From: Piromyces finnis
Lineage: Eukaryota; Neocallimastigomycota; Neocallimastigomycetes; Neocallimastigales; Neocallimastigaceae
Assembly: GCA_002104945.1 (NCBI GenBank)
Contig: MCFH01000029.1
Location: 1-64,000, forward strand
Direction: 5' to 3'
DNA length: 64,000 bases
In this document: positions 35,872 through 48,668 of the stretch, piece by piece
Position numbering within the stretch: the first letter of the stretch is position 1
Layout: each line of letters starts with the position of its first letter
Notes under the pieces: generated by a model
The model's database searches: none
Told to the model about the DNA's origin: nothing
What the model saw: only the letters and a program-made list of their open reading frames with translations
Made by a program: the position numbers and the translations under genes

Positions 35872-37019
35872 TCTTTTTTTTTTTCAATCAAGGAAGAGAT
35901 AACACACTTTTATATTTATTTATAATAATTTATAAAATTTTTCATTATATTTAGTGATAATATATTAATACATATTACTGTAGAACTTTCATTCAAATTT
36001 CTCTGTTCTGTTTTATCGATTTGTAGCACATCCTAAGCTAAAGTTCTACCAAGAAGGAACGTAAAAATATAGTTATAAATAACTTTTCTTACTTCCATTT
36101 CAAGGAGTAAGTAAGTGATGAATTGATTCTTATATTTATTACATAAAAGGATAGAAAGATCGTCAAGAAAGCAAAGTGAAGAAATTCTGTACTCAGAGAA
36201 TGCAGGACATTCTAAAATCCAATGATAAGAAGATTGTTCATCATATCAGCAACATGGACCGACACGAGGGCAGTCAGGTGCAACTCTATTACTGGTAATA
36301 GCAATCCGGGTAGTGCTTTCATAACCGCATCGAATTCGAATAATTCAAGTAATTCCTATATCTAAGTGAGATTTATCGAGACTGATATGCATTAGGCAAT
36401 TTGAAATAGGGAATTCGTAGTTAGTATATCTGAGGGCTTTACTTCCATTATTTAGACTACTATTATTTCAATAATGTTCTCTAGTATCTTTAGTACTTTT
36501 AATATTTATTTTCATAAGTTTCTTATGTAGTGAACAAGATTCTTTGACCCAAGAATAATGAGACATGGGAGGAATAGATCGGACGAGATCTTTAATAATA
36601 CAATTTGATTTTCTCCATTTAACAAAGCATTTCACTTGTTGCGCAGCACAAATACCTGAAAGGGTAGGAATCTTCATATCTCTTGTAAGAGCATACAGAC
36701 TAATAAATGAATTACGTTCAAAAGCAAAATCTTTGTTAATAAAACTTTTATTATGAAAGCTATTGACACTCCATAAAACAGCAGTATTGATAAGAGATTG
36801 GACTCTTCTAGTTCTATTTTTGTTGGAACCAAGTAAAGGAGCATAATAAGAGACTTTGCTTAAAATATAAGAATGAATTACTATATTTTTTAAGCCAATA
36901 GGAACACAATTGTTGGTGAGGAAGTTCTTAAAAGAGAATAAAGATTTCTGAACTTTTTTGTACATATTAGACAGAATAGGAGTCAGAGAAAGATCTTCGT
37001 CGAAAGGGATTCCAAGATA
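35872..37019 (-). mobile_element. Degraded LINE-B fragment with internal deletion
   Basis: A T-rich tract near 35872-35884 begins the 3' end. The sequence follows LINE-B (42578 onward), jumps over about 430 bp of the C-terminal coding part (near 35985), and then continues to the RT C-terminal region. An open piece at 36468-37017 encodes IPFDEDLSLTPILSNMYKK up to STKDTREHY, where a stop replaces Trp of LINE-B. The fragment is cut at 37019 by the poly(A) end of LINE-A1, mid-codon in a conserved RT-adjacent stretch. Confidence 0.85.
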
Positions 37020-40000
37020 TTTTTTTTTTTTTTTTTTTTTTAACGGCATCAAATATTTTAAACTTTATTATTAATTTAATTAAAATTATAATACATGTAA
37101 TAAAAAAAATTAAAAATAAAAATAAAAATAAAAAAAAAATATGTTTAAATAAACACAAATGAATAAAAATTGGGTATAATGTATTCTAGTAATTTTAATT
37201 AAAGTAAGAAAGCCACTATCATACTAAAGTATAATAATTGTATTTGACTTCCAATGGGACACCGAGCCAAAGATCAAAAATTTTGTCATGGAACAAAATT
37301 ATGATCTCCATTGGTTGCGCTGGCCCTCCTGGCCTGTCTTACTGTTTCTTCAGCATTGACGCTCTTGGATGTTGCTTCAAACCTTTTGAACATTGACCAT
37401 TGCTGGCCAATAGCAAAAGGCATGATTTTGGTTAGAAGTTCCGCGGTTACCGTCAAGAATGGTGTTCCTTCATTAGTACTAGATTGAATCTGACGCTTAC
37501 AAAGTTCTTTCCATTCCCTTGAATTGTAATTGATATTGTTAAAACTTCTTCCCCCAAGAATGAATTTAAATATTTTACTGCACACACTAGAATAATCATA
37601 CACATTAATATTCACCGGATTATTAGAACTATTACTATCATTAACTAAATTACTATCTAAATTAGAATTATTATCATCACTATTGCTATCATTACTAATA
37701 TTATTATTTCTATTACTACTATTGTTATTATTACTATTTCTATTATTACTATTACTACTATTGTTATTATTACTATTGTTATTATTACTATTGTTACTAT
37801 TACTATTACTGTTATTGCTATCTCTGCTGATATTATCAATTTCATTATTATTGATAGGACTATTGGAATTACGTTGACTGAAAAAATTTAAAAGATGGAC
37901 TATAGAATCATAATGTTTAATACGGATATCTCTAAATGTTGGACAATCTAATAACCAATGTTTAATATTTTGATCTCCACACTTGCAACATGGACAGTAG
38001 TTAGGACAAACTGGATCAACAAATTTAGCAGCTTTGGCAACTCTAGCATCCAACTTGTATCCGCTTCTTGCTTTCAATAGCCAGTAGAAGCCATAGGCAA
38101 ACTCTGGGTACTCATAACATAATTTAATAAAATCTTTAGTTTCAATAAATTTATTATCATCATAATATTGCGCTTTGATTGAATTCCCTTTGAGATCTTT
38201 CCAATAAAAGTTTTTAATTGCTTTAATATCTCCATGTTTCTTTAGTTTTTTATCAAGTGTCCTACTTGATTTGCACCACGTGTATTTTCTAAATTTAGGA
38301 ATGTAATTGACAAGGTGTGAGATAATACAATTTGAGTTTTTCCATTTGTTAAAACATCTAACCTGAGCTAATGCACATTTGGCTGACAATGGAGGAATAT
38401 TCAAATCTTTTGAAATAGAGTATAAAGATATAAACGATACAGCTTTATGAACTCCGGCAATCCATCGTATTCCTTTGTTAACATGCTTCTGAGCAATCCT
38501 AGACCTAGCTTTGTTGGATCCAAGTAATGGTGCAAAGTATGAAACTCTGCTAATCACTTGTGAGTTAAGTACTAGCTTTTTGAAGGGAATAGGAATATTA
38601 GGATTTCTTAAGAATTTACTGACTGAGAAAAGTCCTTTCAAAACCTTGTTATTGAGAGTTTTAATTACTGGTTTAAGGGACAAATTCTTATCAAATGGAA
38701 CACCAAGATAAGTATAGCAATCAGTAGTTGGAATGGGTTGTCCTGCTAAGTAAAATGTTGGATCTCTCTTGTTCTGATTTTCTATTGATTCAGGACGAAT
38801 CACCATCGTTGAACATTTCTGGATACCAAATTCCATTTCATTATACAGTGCCCATTCATTAACTCTTCTAAGCATCTTTTTTAAGCATCCTCTTGTTGGA
38901 GCACAAATAACTATATCATCTGCAAAAAGTCCACCACAGCATCGAGTGTCACCTAAACTGACTCCGAGATCTTCACACTCTTTAAATATATCATTAATAA
39001 AGAGATTAAAAAGAATAGGCGAAAGAGGGCAACCTTGACGGACTCCTTTCTTTACATCAAAAGATTTCGAGAATTGTCCATCTAATTTGACATTAGCCTT
39101 AGATGTTAAATATAAATTTTTGATAAATTGTAAACTCTTACCTCGGATTCCTAAACAATCTAATTTATGGAGAATATTACTGATTGGGACTGAATCGTAT
39201 GCTTTCCTGAGATCTAAAAAGGCCAAATATGTCTCTTTATTATCTAATTGACGTCTACGGCATATTTCTTGGATTGAAATGAAAAGACTAATACTTTCTT
39301 CCTTTTTTCGAAAACCAAATTGTTCAGGTCTAATGAAATTATTCTTTAAACCATATTCTGAGATTCTAGTGGTGACAATTTTGGAAATCAACTTAATACC
39401 ATTATTGATAAGTGATATACCTCGATAGTTATCACAATCTGTCAAATCTCCCTTCTTAGGAATAGAAACAATACTGGATTCATTCCAAGAGCTGGGGAAA
39501 TCTCCATCCCAAATACGGTTGAATAATTTAAGAATAAAATTTAACCCATGAACATCATTATCTGAAGTAGTATTACTGGAAGAATTATTATCTGTAGCAT
39601 TATTAGAATCATTACTTGATGGAATTAATGCTTTGTAAAATTCAATTGGAATACCATCTGGACCTGATGCTTTATAATTTGGAGTAGAGAGGATAGCTGA
39701 CTTAACTTCATCAATACTAATATCTTGGTTGATATCCCACTCATCAAGCATAGGAAGTGAAAAACGTTTATTCGTTGGTTCTTCATACCAATGCTCCAAA
39801 TCAAGACTTACACCACTTGGATCTGATGCAAGCTTTTCGAAATGATCATGCCACACTTCTAGTTGTTCTTCTGTAGCAGCAACTAATTCTCCATTTTTAT
39901 TTTTAATTGGTTGAGCAATAAAGAAAGAATCTTTTCCAATTTTTGCAGTTTTCTTGATCCATTTCCAGGCCTTCTTAGGATTATGACTCTTCATATACTC

Positions 40001-42528
40001 ACATCCTGTTTTAATCCAATGAAGATATTCTTGTTTCCTAAATTCATTACATCTTTTGTGGATGTAATCAATGAGCTTACGGTAGATTTTAATTCTTTTA
40101 ATAAATTCATCTATATCATAAATTCTTTCTTTTTTAAATCTCTTATACAACTTCATTTTGATTTTTTGAAGATTAAAAATTTGTTGTGAAATATGAAATG
40201 AAGACTTTATAGCATTATTTGCTGAGGTAATACTGAGCTCGTCTGCAATTGAAAAAGCAGTTGAAGTAAACTCTTTGGAAAGTTCATCTGTAGAAACATT
40301 AGGATCATTGAATTTTGCTGAAAGTATTTGGAATTTATTATGACTGAGAATAGATTCCTTTTCCTCAATACATTTTAATCTATTCCATTTCAGAATTTTC
40401 TTAGGAACATTAAAGTCATTAGAAAAATCTTCCATAGGAATAAAATTTTACCATTAATAAGAAGTGGCTTATGGTCTGATACTGGATAAAAATTATTTAT
40501 AAATGATCCTGAGTGAATAAGATCTTTCATCTTCGAATTGATAAGAGCATGGTCAATGTCGGAAGATTGATCACCTCGAGTCCAAGAGATAGTCGACCCT
40601 CTAAGCGGAAGAATTTCCCAATCTCCTAATCCATTAGTTGATAACCAGTTGGATAATTTTACTTTAGACATATTAAAATCACCAACAAGAATCGATGGAT
40701 GGGATGAATGAGTTTGTAACCACAAGCGAACTTCTAACTTTGCATGATCAACATAGATGTTGTGATGACTATGAGGCATATAAACATTTCCAATCGAGCA
40801 TTTGAATCTGTTCCAGAGACTAAAAGTATAAATAGAAATAATATACTTTCCAGAGAAGTTTTCAAGTGAGGCTTGACACGAATTGTGAAAACCTAAATAT
40901 AAACCTCTCATTCCCGGAACTGATTCGTCAGCTTTCTTGAAAAAGTGTCTATAGTTTCGCAAAGTAACACGACAAGGATAATCTGTATTCGATCCAGAAC
41001 CATTACCAGTTTCTTGGAAACATAAAAATAATGGTTTGAAAATAGCTGTGAAATAGCTAATACTATCTCTCTTTTCGTGATTCCACCCATTGGTGTTCCA
41101 ACTAAGACAAAAAGAAAAGTTATCAGGCTTGTTGGATGAGGATGAGGAAGAATCGTTGCTATTATTATTATTATTAAAGTCATCGTTATTAATGGATGAT
41201 GCATCAGAGGAATAAGTAGAACTATTACTAGATGGCTGTGAAACTGAAGAACTATCAACTATTGAACTGTTATCAGAGTTGATAGAGCTATTAGAATTAA
41301 TTGTTGAATGTTGAGATTGAAATTGTGTTTGCTGTAGATCTGGAATATTTTCATGATGGGAAACATGTTGAAGATCCTGTTGAAGATCTTGTTGAAGATC
41401 GGATTGTTGATGAGATTGTTGAACTGATTGTTGAAATGATTGTTGAATAGAATGTTGATGTTTATTAGAAACTAAAATTTTACGTTTGAGTGTGGAAAAA
41501 GTGTATTTGTGATTCCTTCTACTACGAGCTGAAAAGGAAATTGAGGTAACTGAAAGTTTCTTCTTTAATATGTGTAAGATTTTAATACAATCTTTTGATG
41601 AACCATGAACCTTGACTAAGAAAAAGTGATCATTGAAAGTCTGAAAATATTTAACACTAATAACTGAATTAAATTTATCTTCTAGAATAACCTCGAGTTT
41701 TTCCCATAGCATATTTACTGACCATGATCGAATACCACGGATAAAGAAGGAGCGAATATCATCTAAGGGGATACCATAAGACCGGGTACCACGTCTGATA
41801 TAATTCTTATCTTTAATATAAAGGACTGACATGATAATTAATTCTAATTAAAAAATATTGAATATAAAATAAATACTAATAAAAATTACAAATATAACGT
41901 ATATGGAAAAAAATCTGTCTCTCTCTCTCTTCTTAAAAGTACTGGATAGTACAAAAATTGTTACGATGCTTTGTTTAAAGTTTCTTTTTTTTTTTTTTTT
42001 TTTTGAATTCTAGTTGTTAACTTTTTTTAAAAATTCTAGTTTTGGTTTGTTATTAGTAAATTCGATTCGCTTTTTGACACTAAACTTGTTTGACTTTACT
42101 TTTCATTAAATATTTAAATTGGTAAAAAATTTGAATCAAGAATGTCGACACCAGAAAGCTTGTGAATAGTATTTTTACATGATGTAGAGTGAATCAGTCT
42201 CTTACAAGAAACAATACAACAATAGCTACATGAATATAAAAATACAATGCAAATGCTAAAGTTGACTACATTGGATTCTTACAAGAGAAGAGTAGTACTA
42301 CATGAATACATGAATAAAAGAAAAAAATACAGCAACAAAATGTATTACTCTTCTAATTAAATACTATACAAACTTACCTGAGTATCAAACATTCAACTTA
42401 TTCATTAAATACTTAAATTCGATGAATAAAATGTTTTTTAATCGCTCAGTACCATGAGCTTAGTCCTAATAATTTTCCCTTAAAGACTAACCAAGCATCC
42501 ATTGCGCAATACTTGGATTTAATTCTTT
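37020..42528 (-). mobile_element. LINE-A copy 1 (A1), nearly full length, frameshifted
   Basis: A T-tract at 37020-37041 marks the poly(A) end. Next come a 3' UTR (from AACGGCATC), the split ORF, and a 5' UTR from 41836 with TGTCTCTCTCTCTCTT-type low complexity and a GTACCATGAGC monomer. It is nearly identical to LINE-A2 throughout. Its 5' monomer is interrupted at 42540 by LINE-B, and the leftover monomer resumes at 48389-48405. Confidence 0.9.
37286..41832 (-). pseudogene. LINE-A1 endonuclease/reverse transcriptase ORF, broken by a frameshift
   Basis: The N-terminal part (41832 down to about 40443) has the conserved N-terminal domain, a Gln/Ser-rich linker, and the EEP endonuclease (NTNGWN, QETG, GDFNMS, SDHKPLL). 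The C-terminal part (40435 to 37286) has reverse transcriptase (IPIEFYKAL, RQGCPLSP, FADD), the Cys/His cluster (CPCCKCG then H and C) and an Asn/Ser-rich stretch near the end. The copies differ just between these parts: A1 reads GGAATAAAATTTTACC where A2 has GGAATAATTTTACC. The two extra bases shift the frame. The rest is open, so the copy is recently dead. Confidence 0.9.
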
Positions 42529-42538
42529 CTACTCTCTC

Positions 42539-42540
<2 letters not shown>
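42529..42540. repeat. 12-bp target-site duplication of LINE-B (left)
   Basis: CTACTCTCTCAG lies here directly before the LINE-B T-tract and again at 48377-48388 directly after the LINE-B 5' end. The target is a 5' UTR monomer of LINE-A1. Confidence 0.8.
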
Positions 42541-42580
<40 letters not shown>

Positions 42581-42631
42581 CTAGGAAGAGAATACACATC
42601 TTTTATTTATTTACTTACTTAATTAGTGATA

Positions 42632-45600
42632 TTACATAATATTAGGTGATAATACATATTGATAATGATATAATAAATAATAAATAAAAATAATAAAATA
42701 TATATAAATAAAAATATAAATATAAAAAAATATAAAATAATTATTTAAGTTGCATAAAAGTTCAATGAACTCTGCAATTTGTACTGTGTGGGATTGGTCC
42801 CTACCTAATAAATTAAATGAAATAAAAAAAAGAAGTAACATCAGGTATGATAGTGTGGTGTCCACTAAACTCTCCCATGAGTTCATAATGTTTTCATTCG
42901 AATTTGAGGAAATACTAACATTGAACCCTGTGTACGGAACATTGGAAATGTTCCTTTGCCATATCGGTACGACGTCGGCGCTCTTGATTACGTTAGGTGT
43001 CTTACTAAACCTATCAAAAAGTAGCTTCATAGAGCTACTAATGATAGGGATTGTTTTAGTAAGAAAAGCCGCGAGACCCTCTACATATGGAACATGAGAC
43101 CCCGATGAACTGTAAAGCTGTTCATTCAAATGTCTTTGTTCCGCCTTATCGATTTGTAGCTCATCATAAGCTAAAGTTCTACCAAGAAGGAACGTAAAAA
43201 TATAGTTATAAATTATTTTTCTTACTTCCGTTTCGGGGAGTAAGTATGTGATGAATTGATTCTTATATTTATTGTAAAAAAGGGTAAAAAGATCGTCAAG
43301 AAAGCTAAGTGAAGAAGCTCTGTATTCAGAGAATGCAGAACATTCTAATATCCAATGGTAAAAAGATTGTTCGTCATATCCGCAACATGGACCGACACGA
43401 GGGCAGTCAGGAGTAACTCTATTACTGGCAATAGCAATTCGGGTAGTATTTTCATAACCGCATCGAATACGAATAATCCAGGTAATTCCTAAATTTAAGT
43501 GAGGTTTGTTGAGACCGATATGCATTAGGCGATTTGAATTAAGGAATTTGTTGTTAGTATATCTGAGGGCTTTACTTCCATTATTTAGGCTACTATTATT
43601 CCAATAATATTCTCTAATATCTTTAGTGCTTTTAATATTTATTTTCATAAGCTTCTTATGTAGTGAACAAGATTCTTTGGCCCAAGAGTAATGAGACATG
43701 GGAGGAATAGATCGGACGAGATCTTTAATTATACAATTTGATTTTCTCCATTTAACAAAGCATTTCACTTGTTGCGCAGCACAAATACCTGAAAGGGTAG
43801 GGATCTTCATATCTCTTGTAAGAGCATACAGACTAATAAATGAATTTCGTTCAAAAACAAAATCTTTGTTATTAAAACTTTTATTATGAAAGCTATTGAC
43901 ACTCCATAAAACAGCAGTATTGATAAGAGATTGGACTCTTCTAGTTCTATTTTTGTTGGAACCAAGCAAAGGAGCATAATAAGAGACTTTGCTTAAAATA
44001 TAAGAATGAATTACTATGTTTTTTAAGCCAATAGGAACACAATTGTTGGTGAGGAAGTTCTTAAAAGAGAATAAAGAATTCTGAACTTTTTTGTACATAT
44101 TAGACAGAATAGGAGTCAAAGAAAGATCTTCGTCGAATGGGATTCCAAGATAAGTATAGCAAGAAACCTTTGGAATCGAGTACATACCGATGTAAAATGT
44201 TGAGTCGACATAACTAGGGGATCTATTAAAGTTGATAGGTTTAACAACAATAGTTGCACATTTATTTATTCCAAAAGACATTTCATTTAAATTAGCCCAA
44301 TCAAGGACTAGATTGAGCATCTTTTGAAGGTTCTTCTTACTAGGAGCAATCAAAACAATGTCATCAGCGAAAAGGCCACCACAACAACGTTTATTACCTA
44401 AGCTAACTCCAAGCCTTTCACATTTATTTAAAATATCATTGATAAAGAGGTTAAACAGTATAGGAGAAAGAGGACATCCTTGTCTTACACCACGGTTTAT
44501 AGGGAATTCATTGGAAAGCATATCCAAGAAACGTGCACGAGCTTTAGAGGTAGAGTAGAGATTATTGAGAAAATCAAAACATTTACCACGTATACCTAAT
44601 TTATATAACTTTGTAAGGATATTAAAAATAGGAACTGAGTCGTATGCTTTTTTAAGGTCTAGAAAGGCGACATAAGTGGCTTTTCCTTTAAATTTCCTTC
44701 TTTGACAGATTTCTCTAATGGAAATAAATAAGCTAATACATTCTTCTTTATTGCGAAAACCAAATTGCTCAGGTCTTATAAAATTATGAGAAAGAGCATA
44801 CTTTGAAATTCTATTAGTTACAATTTTTGAAATAATTTCAAGACCTACATTGATGAGAGAAATACCACGATAATTATTACAGTCTGAGAGATCGCCTTAC
44901 TTTGGAATAGAAACAATGGAAGCAGAGTTCCATTTCAAAGGAAAGGAACCATTCCAGATTTTATTAAAAATTAATTTAAGACAATTTCCAGCAGACTTAT
45001 GTTCTTTCTCCAGTTCTTCGTTACAAAAGAAAGCTTTGAAAAATTCAATTGGGATACCATCGGGACCTGGAGCCTTGTTATTCTTCATTGACAGAACAAC
45101 ATTTCTAATTTCCTCAATAGAAATGGGATCATTTATATCCCATGCTATTTGATTGATATGGTTGAATTGGAAGGCTCTTTCCCAGTAACCACGATTTAAG
45201 CTGTGATTTGTAACATCAGATGCAAGATTTTCATAATGTTCAGCCCAACGTTTTAATTGTTCTTGAGGAGTAAATAAATCCTTGCCATTCTTGTCCTTAA
45301 TAGTTGAAACATGGGAGGACGAATAACTTGGTTTGGCAAGTTTTTTAAGGCCTTTCCAACCTTGTCTAAAGCTTTTATCAATAAAATGTTTACCGATAGA
45401 AACAATATTAGCTTTATAGAGATTGGATCTGAATTTGCTCTTAACCTTTTTGATGGTATTACATAGATTTTGGTATATGGAGAACTGGTTAAGATAATTT
45501 TCCATGTCAGCGCAATCTGAAAGGGGCTTAATATTTTTGTAAGCCAGGTGTTTTTCATGTGATAAGTTTTTGATGTATTGAGGGCAATGGAATGCTGGAC

Positions 45601-46930
45601 CTTTTAAATCTGCAGGCACAATGGCTTTTATTTCTTTACCTATAGTTTTGGAAGTATCTAAAAATCTTGAAACCATATCGTCAGCCGAAAGGCTATCACA
45701 ATTAGCTTCAAGCTCGGAAGCTAGAACAGCAAAGCGATTACTAGTAAGAATGTCAGAACACTTTGTGTTACAGATATGACTTGACCACTTAAAGGTCTTC
45801 TTAGGCTTTTTGAAACCATCCGAAGAGTCTTTTTTACAAGACACAAGGATCGGTTTGTGATCAGAAACATCGTGGAAAACTTCACAAACTGAAGATTTGT
45901 TTATGTGTTCTGTCATAGCTTTGTTGTATATAATATGATCAATGCATGAAGATTTAGATCCTTTTTCCCAGGTAAAATTATTACCAGTTAACTCAGCCAT
46001 AGTCCAATCCGGGAAGTGTTGTGATATATAAGATTTGATTTTAATAGCTGACATATTAAAGTCTCCTACAAGGATAGCTGGGTGGTTGAATTTGTTATGC
46101 GTTGTTAACCACTTATCAAGTTCATCAAAGGCAATTAATCTAGCATCCGGCCATCTAGTTTGCGGGAAGTAAATATTACCAATGGTACATCTCTGGTTCC
46201 AAAATGACAATATTGTAACTGAAATGATGTACTTATATAGAAGAGGTTCAGGAGTAAAGGAACAAGAATTATGAACACCAATGTAAAGTCCTCTCATACC
46301 TGGAACTTTAGGATTAGCACGTCTGTGTACTGGTTTATAGTTCGGTAGGCATGGGGAGGAAATTGCATTACCACAGAGGAATTGGCTGTTACCTACTTCT
46401 TGAAGACAGACACATACAGGTTTGAAAACAGAGATGAAGTATAAAACACCGTCCTTTTTCTCCGGGTTCCAACCATTGATGTTCCAACAAGTACATAAGT
46501 TGAAAAAGGAAGCATTAGAGCTTAGATGACTAAAATAGAAATCGTCAGAGAGTGGACCAGTAGTAGATTTGATAGATCGTTTGTTTTTGTATGATCTATT
46601 GTTTTTGAGCTTATCAATGAATTTCCAAGATATTTTACTAGAGATTGGGAGTTTTTCAGAAAGTGAGTGTATAAGTAACATGGCTTTAAGCGGACATTTT
46701 CCATTGACTTTAAGAATGAAATAGATACCGAGTGATTGTGAATATTTTTTGGTGAGGGATTGAAGAATATCATTGAAAGGTTGAATGTCCTTTAAAAGAA
46801 ATTCCATTAGTCGTTGTTTTGACCATGAACTAAGATCATGGATAAAAATTAGATATGATTTATTGGAGTTAGATCCGAAGAAACGAAGACCACGTCGTAA
46901 GGTAGGTACAGTACAATTGGTATTGTTCAT
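42632..46930 (-). pseudogene. LINE-B endonuclease/reverse transcriptase ORF with one nonsense codon
   Basis: A single frame of 1433 codons runs from the ATG at 46930. The N-terminal roughly 110 residues resemble the LINE-A N-terminal domain. The EEP endonuclease follows (NINGWN near 152, GDFNMS near 290, ISDHKPIL-type motif), then reverse transcriptase (GIPIEFFKAF, RQGCPLSP, FADD near 854) and a Cys/His cluster (CCGYDEQ, H, C near 1180). The C-terminus is hydrophobic and Tyr/Ile-rich. Codon 678 is TAA (44897-44899) where LINE-A has Lys in IPKKGDL; the frame continues unchanged beyond it. It is therefore a near-intact copy killed by one substitution, unless the stop is read through. Confidence 0.9.
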
Positions 46931-48376
46931 TTTGAAAGAACTTATTATGACAATAGATATTAATAGTTTGAAGTATTGATATAATGATATAAATAAGATA
47001 ATGAAATAAAATATATAGTAAAATAAAAATAATAATAGTAAAGACGGATATAATATATAGCAAGTGGATTATTTGTCAAACAATATTTTAAATTTATAAC
47101 TGGAAAAGTGGCTAAGTTGTTGACAAACTTAGTTCTAACTCTACTGAAGACTTTAAACGGGAAGATAAATTTTGAATATCTATCACTTTGGATTTCTGTA
47201 TTATAACTGTATTTTGAAAGCTCTTTATATTAATAAGAATTGTATAATTTATTGGATGATTATTGTATTGTGTTGATTCTGATTGTTGAAATTGAACATT
47301 CATATAGGTTGTTTATGTTGTAAGGTAGAGAGATAATAAGAGTGAAAAGTTGTTATATCAAAAATAATGGAAAAAAAGTTGAAGAATTTTGGGTAAACAT
47401 AATAAAAAAATTTTTTTTTTTTTTTTTTTTTTAAAGATAAAATTGAAACAAGAGTAGTATTTACAATATAAAAATAGAATACTCGATTTTCCAGGATAGA
47501 AGCTTTGATAATAGAAATGTTAAAGAAAAAAAGGTGTTAATACTTACCATAATAGTCCATAATAAACCTAATTAAGTTATACAGATATATAAATATACAT
47601 ATAATATAGAGTATAAGAAATATATATATATAGAAAAGAGATAGAAAAAGTATACAAAAGAATGTTAGTAGAAAAGAGATTCCTTGGAAAATCTAGAGTT
47701 ACAAAAAAATAAGAAATAAAAAAAGATATTACTAGAATCATATAAAATCATAAAGGAAAAATAAAAAAAAGCCGCGCCCCTCGAAAATAATAAAAATAGA
47801 AAAAATAAAAGATTAAATATGATTATAGTAATGAAAGCTGCACCCCACACGAAACTCAAGAATAAATGAAAGGAATAACCAACTAACTGAAAAAACAAAA
47901 CTATCTGACTAATCAACATATAAAGAATAAAAAAGGAATAAAAGAACAAAGAGAATAAGTAGTAAACTGGGATAACAAATTATCGATGAAAGCTAAAATA
48001 AAAATGAAATCAAGAAATATTCAAAATCAGTATTTAATACTACCGAATCAAACAATTTTAAGTTTAAAATAATATGTTATAAAAGTTGTTAAAGCAACTA
48101 CTATCTAAAAAATAAGTTGAAGGTGTAAGGGATATATGATATAACAACTAACACTCAAATTATCAACTCTGTTCGCTCAGTACCATGAGCTTAGTCCTAA
48201 TAATATTTCCAAATAAAGACTAACCAAGTATCCATTGCGCAATACTTGGATTTAATTCTTTCTACTCTCTCAGTACCATGAGCATGAGTAGACCCCCTTG
48301 AGAAACTACATTTATTAAATAAATGAAGGCACGTACCCAAGAGGGAAATAATTAGCAGCGGTATGTTACGATCATA
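46931..48376 (-). other. 5' UTR of LINE-B
   Basis: About 1.45 kb. A 63-codon ORF (47112-47303) has no similarity I recognise and is probably chance. A T-run at about 47408-47430 followed by A-rich DNA might mark an older insert. The monomer portion with the CCAAGTAT/ATACTTGG hairpin lies at about 48172-48376. Confidence 0.6.
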
Positions 48377-48668
48377 CTACTCTCTCAGTACCATGAGCAT
48401 GAGTATTTTTTTTTTTTTTTTTTTTTTTTAACGGCATCAAATATTTTAAACTTTATTATTAATTTAATTAAAATTATAATACATGTAATAAAAAATTAAA
48501 AATAAATAAAAATAAAAAAAAATATGTTTAAATAAACACAAATGAATAAAAATTGGGTATAATGTATTCTAGTAATTTTAATTAAAGTAAGAAAGCCACT
48601 ATCATACTAAAGTATAATAATTGTATTTGACTTCCAATGGGACACCGAGCCAAAGATCAAAAATTTTG

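Larger units (their letters stand above)
42541..48376 (-). mobile_element. LINE-B, full length, inserted in the LINE-A1 5' UTR
   Basis: 5836 bp from a 37-nt T-tract (42541-42577, the poly(A) tail) to the 5' end at 48376, flanked by the 12-bp duplication CTACTCTCTCAG. The 5' UTR of about 1.4 kb (46931-48376) carries a second T-run at about 47408-47430 and, at its far end, the same GTACCATGAGC / CATTGCGCAAT monomer as LINE-A. The ORF is interrupted by one stop codon. Confidence 0.9.

Noticed and set aside
40908-41258. 116-codon ORF inside LINE-A1 (and its twin at 52265-52609)
   Set aside because: Alternative frame of the Gln/Ser linker and endonuclease coding sequence.
47112-47303. 63-codon ORF in the LINE-B 5' UTR as a possible ORF1
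   Set aside because: Too short, no zinc knuckle or coiled coil, and no equivalent in LINE-A.
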